DNA of 64,000 bases, taken from positions 1 through 64,000 of the forward strand of contig NZ_JAGTJJ010000046.1 in the NCBI RefSeq assembly GCF_028435365.1, written 5' to 3'. The position numbers and the translations under genes are program-made. Shown piece by piece: positions 53,030 to 61,068 of the stretch; positions within the stretch are counted from its first letter, which is position 1, and the number at the start of each line of letters is the position of its first letter. The DNA comes from Polyangium jinanense (GTDB lineage Bacteria > Myxococcota > Polyangia > Polyangiales > Polyangiaceae). The notes beneath the pieces are model-generated. The model worked only from the letters and a program-made list of their open reading frames with translations, was not told where the DNA came from and made no database searches.

Positions 53030-55597
53030 TCAGAGCCTCGATAGGAGCAGCGGGGCTGCGATCTCGGCCATCAGCGGACCCGCTAGAAATCGACCGATGC
53101 AGGCGTGTGAGCCGTAGCCGAAGAGCAGCGAGTGTTCGTCCGGGCGGCCCGGCTGGAACACGTCGGGCTCTTCGAGCGCCTCGTCGTCGGCCATTGCCGA
53201 GGCGAGCGAGAGGATGACCCGGCTGCCCTTCGCAATACGGGTCGCGCGGGGTGTGCCCGCAGCGAGCTCGTAATCGGTGAGCGCGGTCCTGTAGAGCAGC
53301 GACGGATAGGGGTCGAAGCGAGCGGCTTCGAGCAGGATGTCCGTCAGCCGGTCCATGTCCCGCTTCTTCGCGGCCTCGCGCGCCTTCTTGCAGGCCTCGG
53401 GCGCGCCTTGGAGGTACGTGAGGGCATGCAGGAGGGTCATCGCGGTCGGGACCATCGTCCCGGAAACGATCCCGCCCAGGATTTGACGGATGGTCATGCG
53501 GTCGAGCCCGTGCGTGGTGGAGAGCGCGAGGAGCCGGCCGAGCACGTCGTCCCCCGCGAGTTTTCCACTCGCGATCGAGAGCTCCCGCGCGCGCAGGAGC
53601 TCTTCGAGGTAATGCTGGTATGCAATGCCGGCCGCAGCGCCGGAGGCTGCACGCTCGTCGCTGGGCAGTGGGAAAAAGATGTAGGCCGACGCCACGCTCA
53701 GCCAACGGAAAAGGTCCTCGTCGGAAGGTCCGGGCACGCCGAAGTATTCACCGGCGGTACGCACCACCGAGGCGATGACGACCTGCGGAAGAAGGTCCGG
53801 CGCGCCGTTCGCGCGTCTCTCGAGGAGACCGAAGACGACGGGCGTGACGAAGCGTGCCCGCTCGAGAAGCCTCGGCAGGTCCCGAGGCCGGACGACGAGG
53901 CGCGCGAGGGATGCCTCGCGCTTGTGGCGTTCGCCGTCGAAGCCCAGGAAAAACGGGCCCACGGTGGCCGCCATGCGAGCCCCGTATTCCTGGGCCGAGA
54001 AGACCTCGGGTTTGGCGAGGACCTCCTGCACGTCCCGGAACCGCGACACGAGCACGCCGTGCGGGGTCTCGAAAATGGGCTGCTCCTTTCGCAGCGCAGC
54101 CCAGTTCTCCGCGGTGTCGCAGAAGGGCCTCCGCGCGGTCACCGGATCCAGGAGACAGGCCTCGACGCAGTCCCTCTTGTCCTCGTCGTTTTGCGCGAGC
54201 GCGTACTTCTGCAGGAACTTTTCGATTGCATCAGGCTGGGGTTTCTCCTCGTTCGTGATGTACCGGAGCGCTTCGATGCCCGGCACGAAGAAATACGCGC
54301 CTCCGCGCACCCGGACGAAGCTCGGTAGCCCGCAGAGGGTGTGGACCGAGGCGAGCTCACCGTTCGGGCCGGCTGCGGGCACGGTATACGTCCCCTGCGG
54401 GAAGGGAGAGCCGGCGACGGGATCGTGGACGGTGCTGGGCTCGCCGCTGACGTTTCCGTTGTTCAGCCATTGCTGCACGATCTCGAACTGAAGCGAGAGC
54501 GAGGCAGAGTAGGCGATGAACATGAGCCCGCGATCCACGTGGTCCTCGTCCTTTCCTTCCGGCAGCGGCGGGCCGTACGCCATCCCGCGGCGGATGAGCC
54601 GGTGCGAGCGGACGGCGGTGCGCCTCGCAACGGGCAGGGCGTCACGCGGATTCACGCGACGGATGTGGGCGCCGAACGGGCAGCGGAGCCCCTGCGGATC
54701 CTGCTCTTGATAGCCGAAATTGTCGCGCCGCTCGACTGGCATGTCGGGTTCGTCCTTGTCGGGGGCGAGCACGAGCGGCACGCCGCTCCGCCACCGGCCC
54801 ATGAGCTTCGCGGCGACGAGCTCCTCGTCCATTCCGAGAATGGCCGCGTTTTTCGCGACGAAGCGGCGGAATCCGGGGACGTCCTGGCGCAACTTGCGGA
54901 GCGCGAGGTACGTGCCATTGCGGCGCAGCGCCCTCGGGTTCGGCCGAGCGGCGACGGCGCCGAAATCGTCGGGGTGATCGAGCAGGAACGCGCCGGGTTC
55001 GAGCGCGCGCCCCGGTGGTGCGTCCGTCCCGTCGCCGACGATACTGGGATTGCTGCCGCCGTCGGCGAACCCGAAATGCTCCCGCCCTCCCTCGAGCGAC
55101 GCCGCCGTCTGCACGTGGAGGACGCGCACCCGAGCCGTTTCGGCCTCGGTGCGCAGTTCGCTTGCGCGCGCATCCGCCTCGGCATCGCTGCGCGCATAGA
55201 CGATTGCCATCGCGTGCAAGGCCGGCGCGCCGGGGGGCAGGAGATCCCAGCGCTCGGGCGCGTCCTCGCCGACGTCGCCGAGGAACGCCGCGCGCTGCAC
55301 CATTCCCTCGCGAAATTCCTCCGGGAAGCTCTCGAGCTCCTCGGCGGAGAGCCCCAGCGCCGCGAGCCCGTCGAACGTGAACGCGAGGTTCAGCGTGGAA
55401 GGCGGCCCCGGCGGCCTGGTGCGGGCCGTCGTGACTTCCGGGATCTTCGTGGCGATGAAGCGGCGCCCGGCAGGGACGTCCTCGAAATGCAGGAACAGGA
55501 AGCGCGCGTGGCGCATGTTGAATGTTTTGCCGTAGGAGAGCAGGAGGTGGCCCTGCACGTCCTCGAACTCGATCATGGAAGCTTTGTTCGTGCTCAT
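53030..55597 (-). CDS. DyP-type peroxidase / cytochrome P450 fusion
   Basis: The protein has 855 residues. The N-terminal part (about 10-445) is a DyP peroxidase: GFADG motif (176-180, catalytic Asp179) and proximal haem His311 in FGAHIRRVNPRD. The C-terminal part (about 450-855) is a cytochrome P450: ExxR as EAAR (757-760) and haem-Cys loop FGYGSHACIG with Cys833. The I-helix (ILGGIVSGTMVPTAMT, about 707-721) lacks the usual acid-alcohol pair, as in P450s that rearrange peroxides rather than activate O2. Two haems in one chain recall fungal oxylipin synthases. No signal peptide. It overlaps the partner gene by ATGA. Confidence 0.9.
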   Translation of the reverse strand: MSTNKASMIEFEDVQGHLLLSYGKTFNMRHARFLFLHFEDVPAGRRFIATKIPEVTTARTRPPGPPSTLNLAFTFDGLAALGLSAEELESFPEEFREGMVQRAAFLGDVGEDAPERWDLLPPGAPALHAMAIVYARSDAEADARASELRTEAETARVRVLHVQTAASLEGGREHFGFADGGSNPSIVGDGTDAPPGRALEPGAFLLDHPDDFGAVAARPNPRALRRNGTYLALRKLRQDVPGFRRFVAKNAAILGMDEELVAAKLMGRWRSGVPLVLAPDKDEPDMPVERRDNFGYQEQDPQGLRCPFGAHIRRVNPRDALPVARRTAVRSHRLIRRGMAYGPPLPEGKDEDHVDRGLMFIAYSASLSLQFEIVQQWLNNGNVSGEPSTVHDPVAGSPFPQGTYTVPAAGPNGELASVHTLCGLPSFVRVRGGAYFFVPGIEALRYITNEEKPQPDAIEKFLQKYALAQNDEDKRDCVEACLLDPVTARRPFCDTAENWAALRKEQPIFETPHGVLVSRFRDVQEVLAKPEVFSAQEYGARMAATVGPFFLGFDGERHKREASLARLVVRPRDLPRLLERARFVTPVVFGLLERRANGAPDLLPQVVIASVVRTAGEYFGVPGPSDEDLFRWLSVASAYIFFPLPSDERAASGAAAGIAYQHYLEELLRARELSIASGKLAGDDVLGRLLALSTTHGLDRMTIRQILGGIVSGTMVPTAMTLLHALTYLQGAPEACKKAREAAKKRDMDRLTDILLEAARFDPYPSLLYRTALTDYELAAGTPRATRIAKGSRVILSLASAMADDEALEEPDVFQPGRPDEHSLLFGYGSHACIGRFLAGPLMAEIAAPLLLSRL

Positions 55598-56316
55598 GAT
55601 TTCTCCCCCTGCAATGTCGCCATGACTTGTTCGAAATTACGCTCGATGGGCTCGATCTCGGCCGGAGCGAAGAGCCTCTGGTCCTTGAGGTCCTGGATGT
55701 TCGCGCGAACGCTGCCCGCGATCGACCGGAGGAAGCGGCTCTCCGCTACCTCGTCGATGCCGGAGAGCCGTGCGATCCCACGCTCGAGCTCGGCGAACAG
55801 CGAGACGATGTCGCCGCCGCAGCGAGCCTTGCGCCGAAATTCTTCGAATTGCGCGTGGAGCGCCTTCCACCACCGGATGTCGACGACGGTGACGCCCGGG
55901 TTCGCCTCGTAAAACCGGTCGGCCTGCACCATGTGCTGCTTCACCCACGCGACGAACGGCTCGAACTGCGCGGCTCCAGGGTATCCCTCACAATGCATCC
56001 AGATGAGGTCGAGGCCCCAGGCCATGCGGACCGAGAAGTCTTTGAGGTACGGCTCGAGCTCGCCCACGAACATCGAGACGAACAGGAGCCGCCGGCCGCC
56101 GTCGATGATGGACCACTGGCCGAAATGCACGGAATCGATGAGGTCGAGCACGCTCGGCCCCGTGTCCTTGCCGTCCGAGGACCCGTCGAGGACCACCTGG
56201 AGGCGATCGACGTACCGGAGCGCGGGGAGCGAAGGCACGAATCCCTGCAGGATCGGCGTGATCAGCACGAGCGATCGCACACGCGTCGCCGGAGCAATGG
56301 ATTCCAATTCACGCAT
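55594..56316 (-). CDS. DyP-P450 partner protein of unknown function
   Basis: The protein has 240 residues. VLITPILQGFVPSLPALRYV, VHFGQWSIIDGGRRLLFVS and FVGELEPYLKDFS resemble a small ferredoxin-like module often found in bacterial proteins next to haem peroxidases (typically with HFARW and RLLFxSNFDG). The DyP GXXDG and haem His are absent, so it is probably not a peroxidase. RBS AAGGAG lies 5 nt upstream. The stop overlaps the DyP-P450 start. It probably binds or regulates the fusion enzyme; inference from position. Confidence 0.6.
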   Translation of the reverse strand: MRELESIAPATRVRSLVLITPILQGFVPSLPALRYVDRLQVVLDGSSDGKDTGPSVLDLIDSVHFGQWSIIDGGRRLLFVSMFVGELEPYLKDFSVRMAWGLDLIWMHCEGYPGAAQFEPFVAWVKQHMVQADRFYEANPGVTVVDIRWWKALHAQFEEFRRKARCGGDIVSLFAELERGIARLSGIDEVAESRFLRSIAGSVRANIQDLKDQRLFAPAEIEPIERNFEQVMATLQGEKS

Positions 56317-56355
56317 GATGTCTCCTTGTTCGTACGGGCAGATCGTCGCGGAAAC

Positions 56356-58311
56356 TCACACCTCGGGCGTGAACCGCAGCTTCCCCGCCGGGCTGAGCTT
56401 GCGCTCGGCGAAGAAGAACTCGTCGGTCGGGTGGTGCTTTTGCCACGTCTCCTGAAGCTCGGACCATCGGGCCATCAGATCGACGAGCGCGTCCATCCGC
56501 GCCTTGGCGTGGTGAAACCATTCGTCCTCGGCGGGGCTCACGGAGCCGTACCAGGGTTTGTCGCTGCGATAGGCTTCTTGCTCCTGTTCGAGGAGATCGT
56601 GGAGCGCCTGCCTCAGGCCGTTCGTGGTAAAACTCTTGCAGAGGCGCCCCAGCTCGATTTCCATGCGGGACATCAAAAGCACCGTGCGTACCCATCGATG
56701 CTGCGGGAAGTCAAATCGTTCGAGGAAGAGCCGCGCCGCGGTGTCGCCTTTTTCGACGAGCTTGTCGATGGTCTCGACGTTCATGTCCAGGTTGAGCCCT
56801 CCTTCGTGTTTTTCGAGGTAGACCTGGGCGACTCGCTCGCGGTAGCCGGGTAGCGCGGCCTGGCTATCGTCCCGAAAGCTCTGCGCCAGCTCGAAGACCG
56901 CCCATAAAAAATCCTTCATGTCGGTGATCTCGCGGAACGTGGGGCTCGACGAGTGTCCGTCGCGCGGCTCGGGCAAGGAGACGTCGTCCCCCGGCGCGTG
57001 GTAGCCCTCCTTCGCACGCGGCGCCTTCTCCCGCAGGTTGATTCCGAAGGTCGGAAAGCGGGGGAACCAGCTATCGAAGAAGTGGATCGGGAAGTTGATC
57101 CCAATACCACCGTCGCTGAACCAGTGGCGCCGGAGCTCCCCCGATTCCTCGACGGTATACAGCGGCACCGCGCAAAGCAGCACAGGAAAACTGAGGCTCA
57201 TCCGCATCGCCACGAGCACGGGCATGTGCTCGTCCATCGGGAAGACGTGATAGCCCGGCGGGAGCGCGGCGCTCTCGTGCGGAGGCGCGACGCTCACCAG
57301 GAAGCGGACCACGCTTTCGGGGAAGAGGCGCCGCATCTCGTTTTCCTCGAAGACGAACGAGCGGTCTTTCTTGAGCGTGCCGTCGAGCTCCTCCTCGGGC
57401 ACCGCGCGCGGCTGCCGGACGTTGAGGTCGGAGGTGACCACCTTGAAATGAATGCCTCTCGCATGAAGCATTCCCACGGTGAGGGGGCGATCGTAGGGCA
57501 GGCCGGCCATCTCCTGGAGGCCCTCGTGCATCCATTCGGTGAGGGGGACCTGGTCATGGCGCGAGCCGTCGTCGATCGAGCCCGTGCATAAGCCGAACAG
57601 GCTCGTGCCCTCGTCGTCGTGGACGTGCCGGAGGCACGCGAGGAGCGTCCCCACGATTCCACCGAGATAGGCGAAAGAGACGAGGAAGACCCCGCAGAGG
57701 GACAACCCGAGGAGCAGGGGGAGCCACGAGAGCTCGTTCGCGACCGCCATCGTGAAGAGCGCCGCGGACGGGACCACGACCGCGAGGGAGACGAGGGCGC
57801 CCATGCGAGCGCCGCACCGCCGACCCCGCGTGTAGCCTTGGCCGGGGCAGGCCGCGCAGACGGAATCGATACCCGACTTGCGCACCTCGGTGAACAGGCG
57901 CCGAGCGGGGTGGGGCGAGCGTCTTTCCTCTCCGTTCTGCCGTTTTTGATCACGCAGCCGTTTCGTGAGGAGGAGCATTTCGAAGATGGGGCGAGCCTGC
58001 GGTGTCGGCTGGAAAAGGCCCATCAAAAAACCCTGCCGGTCGAGGTCCTCTTGCATGCGCTCGAACCGAGCGAAGCCACCACCATCGGCTCGGCCATACT
58101 CGGCCGCAGCGGCGGCCGCGGCCGCGATGGCGCCGGCCGAGGCGCCGCCAATGCAACGAAAACGACGCTTCTTGGCGAGACGGAGGACCGCTGATGGATA
58201 CACCACGCCGCTGGTGATGCCGCCCTTCATCACGAGGTCACACCGGGCGCGGTCTTCGTCCGGAACGCGCCGGTAGACCTCGTTGTGATCGCCGCTCGTT
58301 CGATCATTCAT
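56356..58311 (-). CDS. Patatin-like phospholipase with two membrane segments
   Basis: The protein has 651 residues from the ATG at 58311. The oxyanion motif is MKGGITSGVVYP and the Ser nucleophile is Ser58 in GASAG; the catalytic Asp is in WFSDGGIGIN (about 400). Between them two hydrophobic segments (VSLAVVVPSAALFTMAVA and LLLGLSLCGVFLVSFAYLG) can anchor it in a membrane. The C-terminal ~200 residues are helical. Patatins release fatty acids from phospholipids. It heads the operon with the partner and DyP-P450 (39-bp gap), so a freed fatty acid may be their substrate. A sigma-54 promoter and the CTTGC-N8-GCAAG site lie upstream. Confidence 0.8.
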   Translation of the reverse strand: MNDRTSGDHNEVYRRVPDEDRARCDLVMKGGITSGVVYPSAVLRLAKKRRFRCIGGASAGAIAAAAAAAAEYGRADGGGFARFERMQEDLDRQGFLMGLFQPTPQARPIFEMLLLTKRLRDQKRQNGEERRSPHPARRLFTEVRKSGIDSVCAACPGQGYTRGRRCGARMGALVSLAVVVPSAALFTMAVANELSWLPLLLGLSLCGVFLVSFAYLGGIVGTLLACLRHVHDDEGTSLFGLCTGSIDDGSRHDQVPLTEWMHEGLQEMAGLPYDRPLTVGMLHARGIHFKVVTSDLNVRQPRAVPEEELDGTLKKDRSFVFEENEMRRLFPESVVRFLVSVAPPHESAALPPGYHVFPMDEHMPVLVAMRMSLSFPVLLCAVPLYTVEESGELRRHWFSDGGIGINFPIHFFDSWFPRFPTFGINLREKAPRAKEGYHAPGDDVSLPEPRDGHSSSPTFREITDMKDFLWAVFELAQSFRDDSQAALPGYRERVAQVYLEKHEGGLNLDMNVETIDKLVEKGDTAARLFLERFDFPQHRWVRTVLLMSRMEIELGRLCKSFTTNGLRQALHDLLEQEQEAYRSDKPWYGSVSPAEDEWFHHAKARMDALVDLMARWSELQETWQKHHPTDEFFFAERKLSPAGKLRFTPEV

Positions 58312-58341
58312 ACCTTTACCCCCACGCCTCACGCCGAAGGT

Positions 58342-58356
58342 GCAACCGTGAGGCCA
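58342..58356 (-). promoter_or_regulatory. Sigma-54 (-24/-12) promoter of the patatin/DyP-P450 operon
   Basis: On the minus strand TGGCCTCACGGTTGC keeps the TGGC and TTGC boxes at the right distance. It is followed by A, as in the consensus. Transcription would start near 58331, about 20 nt before the ATG. The enhancer-like motif at 58489 is about 135 bp upstream. Confidence 0.65.
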
Positions 58357-58488
58357 CGCGCGCGCCGCCGAGCGCCCCGGCGGCCGCAGCGCGTTTACCA
58401 TCGCAGAAAAAAACGCGGATCAGCGCCGATCCCGTGATGCTACGGTTCGGCTGGTGTTGGGGGAGGGACGGGGAGAGGGGTGCCGAGC

Positions 58489-58506
58489 CTTGCGCGATCA
58501 GGCAAG
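58489..58506. promoter_or_regulatory. Candidate enhancer motif CTTGC-N8-GCAAG, site 2
   Basis: CTTGCGCGATCAGGCAAG has the same arms as sites 1 and 3; an extra base on each side pairs too (CCTTGC/GCAAGG). It spans the stop codon of the minus-strand 63-aa ORF and lies upstream of the patatin operon promoter. It could instead be a weak terminator for the upstream operon, since it is an inverted repeat at a 3' end. Confidence 0.55.
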
Positions 58507-58689
58507 GCGGAGAGCCGACGTGCGGGCCCAGAAGTCCCGCAGGATCCGGGGCACCTCGACGTGCCCGAACGAGCCGCTGCGCTCGAGCACGTGAAATTCG
58601 GCCGAGGGTGCGAACGCCAGGAAGTGGCGCGGAAGGGCGGGATGGAGCGCCCGAGGCTCCGCGGCCGCGGCGGCCTTTTCCGTGCTCAT
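58498..58689 (-). CDS. 63-residue ORF coupled to the ATP-grasp gene
   Basis: The protein has 63 residues. It starts MSTEKAAAAAEPRALHPALP and ends with an Arg/Leu-rich helix. The ATG overlaps the stop of the ATP-grasp gene upstream (ATGA), the same arrangement as other real coupled genes here. There is no signal peptide, no Cys and no known precursor motif. It could be a small partner protein or a precursor peptide for the neighbouring enzymes. The coupling is the main evidence that it is real. Confidence 0.55.
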   Translation of the reverse strand: MSTEKAAAAAEPRALHPALPRHFLAFAPSAEFHVLERSGSFGHVEVPRILRDFWARTSALRLA

Positions 58690-59963
58690 GATGGCGCTCC
58701 TCGTGAATCGTCGAGCTCCAGCTGCCGCTCTTTGTCGCGGATCTTGTGATAATCGGACAGCACCTGGGCGCGGTCCGCGTGCGCGAGGACCACGAAGCCG
58801 GGGTCCAGGCTGCCGAAGAGATCCCTCGTGGGCTGCAATCGATCGCCGTTCCGGAAGCGGATCACCGAGAAATAATGGCTCGGAAGCGCCTCGACGTCGG
58901 CGAAGATCTCCGCATTCCGCACGATCCCCGGCGTCCGGACGATCAGGAACACCACGAGGACGTGCGATTGCAGGCCGAAGCCTTCGCGGACGTGCCCGAG
59001 TCGGGCGAAATATCGCACGGTCCGGTCCACCTGGCTGTCGCCGGTCGCGACGCGGCAAAACCTCGGCTGGCCGCCGCCGTGCGGGCGCGCGCCGATCTCG
59101 ATGAGCCGCGGTCCCTCGCGGGTGAGCATCAGCTCCACATGCGCCGCGCCGAACCGGATCCCGACCGCGTCGAGGACGCCACGCGTGTAGCCGATCAAGC
59201 GCTCGATCCCCGGGGTTTTAGGGGACAACCATTCCATGCGCTCGTGCACCGCCATGTGCGGGCCGTTGTCCACCTTGTGGTAGCGGCACACGTCGGTGAC
59301 GGTGTGTTTGCCCTCGTAGGTGAACGTGTCCACCACGTATTCGGTGCCGTTCACGTGTTCCTGCACGACGAGCCGATCATTGACGATGCCGAGGCGGTTC
59401 GGACGACCGAGCATCGAATGAAACACCTCCCGCCAGTCTTCGCCGCGAGGGACGCGGGTCACGTCGTCCCTGCTGGCGCTCTTCGGCGGCTTGATCACGA
59501 GGTCCCGGCCGGCGAGGTTCGAGCGGCAGAGCCATGCCTCGACCTCGTCGGCGTCGCTCGTGCAGAGCTGGCGGATGATGGGCAAGCCGGCCCGGGCCAC
59601 GGCCGCGGCCATGTCGCCTTTGTGGCGGCGCGCGCTCGCCTTCTCGGGGTCGTTGGCCACGTCCGGGACCACCCGGGGCGCGAGCGCGTCCGCGAGTTCC
59701 ACGCCCGATTCGGAGCCCGGCAGCACGCACCGGGGGCGCAAGGCACGCAGACGCTCCACCAAGGGCTCGAGGTCCTCGGTCGCGGTGAGGATCGTCTCGA
59801 AATGCTCCGGTCTGTAGGAGGCGGCGTAAGCGGCCGGCGGCGAGGGGCTGGAGACGACCGCCACGACCGGGACGCCGGCCGCCGCGAATGCAGGCGCAAA
59901 GAGGGCGCCCGAGGAATAGGGGTCGACGATCACGGCCGGCCCATTCGGGTTACTTCGAGGCAT
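58686..59963 (-). CDS. ATP-grasp ligase (L-amino acid ligase / carboxylate-amine ligase type)
   Basis: The protein has 425 residues. The N-terminal Rossmann-like part (PAVIVDPYSSGALFAPAFAA) is followed by the ATP-grasp fold: DLVIKPPKSAS (ATP Lys), RLVVQEHVNGTEYVVDTFTY, and the metal-binding VELMLTREGPRLIEIGARPH. This is the pattern of biotin-carboxylase-like dipeptide ligases that join an amino acid carboxyl to an amine. The substrate is unknown. It starts 14 nt inside the end of the hydrolase gene and overlaps the small ORF at its stop, so it is one operon with both. Confidence 0.8.
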   Translation of the reverse strand: MPRSNPNGPAVIVDPYSSGALFAPAFAAAGVPVVAVVSSPSPPAAYAASYRPEHFETILTATEDLEPLVERLRALRPRCVLPGSESGVELADALAPRVVPDVANDPEKASARRHKGDMAAAVARAGLPIIRQLCTSDADEVEAWLCRSNLAGRDLVIKPPKSASRDDVTRVPRGEDWREVFHSMLGRPNRLGIVNDRLVVQEHVNGTEYVVDTFTYEGKHTVTDVCRYHKVDNGPHMAVHERMEWLSPKTPGIERLIGYTRGVLDAVGIRFGAAHVELMLTREGPRLIEIGARPHGGGQPRFCRVATGDSQVDRTVRYFARLGHVREGFGLQSHVLVVFLIVRTPGIVRNAEIFADVEALPSHYFSVIRFRNGDRLQPTRDLFGSLDPGFVVLAHADRAQVLSDYHKIRDKERQLELDDSRGAPS

Positions 59964-60894
59964 GGTTCTCCTTCACGCAGGCGAGCCGGGCCGCCCGGCT
60001 GCAGTATCTGGCCCACGCGTCCTCGACCTGCGGACAGAGCCCTCGCGCGCGGACGGCGGAATGCACGAGGCCGGGTTCGATCACGAGGTCGACGTCGATG
60101 CGGTGCTCGCGGAGGCAGCGGGCGTAGGCTTCCGCGTCCACGCGTAGCGAATCGAGCTCCGCGCCCATCAGATATGCAGGCGGCAGGCCGTCGAAGGTCC
60201 CGCGAAGAAGCGGGGACACGTACGGATGCGCGACCTGCCAGGGATCGGGCGCGTAGCAGGCCGTGTAGTACTCATTTTCGCGGCCCGTGAGCAACTGGAC
60301 GTCGGCGCCGCGGCGCCAGCGGGTGAGGTCGAGGACCGGGCTGATGAGGGCCTGGCCGCACAGTTTGGGGCCGCCACGGTCGCGGGCCATCAAGGCCACG
60401 GCGACGGCCATGTTCGCGCCCGAGCTGTCGCCGGCAATGACGATCCGGTCGGGATCGATGCCGAGCCGCGCGGCCTCGACGACGATGCCGCAAAGGGCGC
60501 CGTAGCAGTCCTCGAGGGCCGCCGGGAAGGGGTGCTCGGGTGCCAGGCGAAAATCGGGCGCAATGGTGACGAGCCCCGATCGGCAGGCGAGCTCGGCGAC
60601 GACGGTGTTGTGCGTCTCCAGCGAGCCGACGACGAACCCGCCGCCGCGAATGTAGACGAGCAGGCCGCGTCCCACCGGGGAGCGCGGGCGATACACGCGA
60701 ATCGACAGGCGCCGCCGCCCGTGGGCGACCACGTCGTCGGTGATGATCACGTCCGGCGGCAGCTCGTACGGGAACTCGAGGGTGAGCCCGAGATAGAGGG
60801 CACGCTGCTCCGCGAGGGGGCGCGTGTAGAAATCGGGGGGCATGGCCCGGTTGTATCGGTCGATGAAGGTTTGGAGGCCAGCGGCGAGAGGCAT
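59950..60894 (-). CDS. HSL-type alpha/beta hydrolase with altered oxyanion motif
   Basis: The protein has 314 residues. The nucleophile Ser157 is in GDSSGAN, the acid Asp248 in GAELDSLRVDAEAYA and the His278 in PGLVHSAV, so the catalytic triad is present. The family's HGGG motif reads RGGG here (83-86, YIRGGGFVVGS): the first His is Arg. This may lower esterase activity or shift it. RBS GGAGG stands 5 nt before the ATG. It lies between two ATP-grasp genes and overlaps the downstream one by 14 nt. Possible roles are deacylase, thioesterase or transferase. Confidence 0.8.
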   Translation of the reverse strand: MPLAAGLQTFIDRYNRAMPPDFYTRPLAEQRALYLGLTLEFPYELPPDVIITDDVVAHGRRRLSIRVYRPRSPVGRGLLVYIRGGGFVVGSLETHNTVVAELACRSGLVTIAPDFRLAPEHPFPAALEDCYGALCGIVVEAARLGIDPDRIVIAGDSSGANMAVAVALMARDRGGPKLCGQALISPVLDLTRWRRGADVQLLTGRENEYYTACYAPDPWQVAHPYVSPLLRGTFDGLPPAYLMGAELDSLRVDAEAYARCLREHRIDVDLVIEPGLVHSAVRARGLCPQVEDAWARYCSRAARLACVKENHASK

Positions 60895-61068
60895 TCAATC
60901 CTCCTCGGGGGCGCTCGGAGCGCCGGTGGGGGTCGAAGGGCAGGGGGGAGAGGACGCGGCGACGCGCGGTGGCCCAGCGCTGAACCGGGCCATCGCGAAT
61001 GCCGCAGCGGAGCAGGGCAAGTGCGGGGGGCGAGGCAGGTGTCCTTGGCCTGCGTATTCGTGCGATTG

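Noticed and set aside
60895..61068. Independent promoter between the first ATP-grasp gene and the hydrolase
   Set aside because: No -24/-12 or -35/-10 pattern convincing enough was found on the minus strand in these 174 bp. Read-through from 62401 is simpler.
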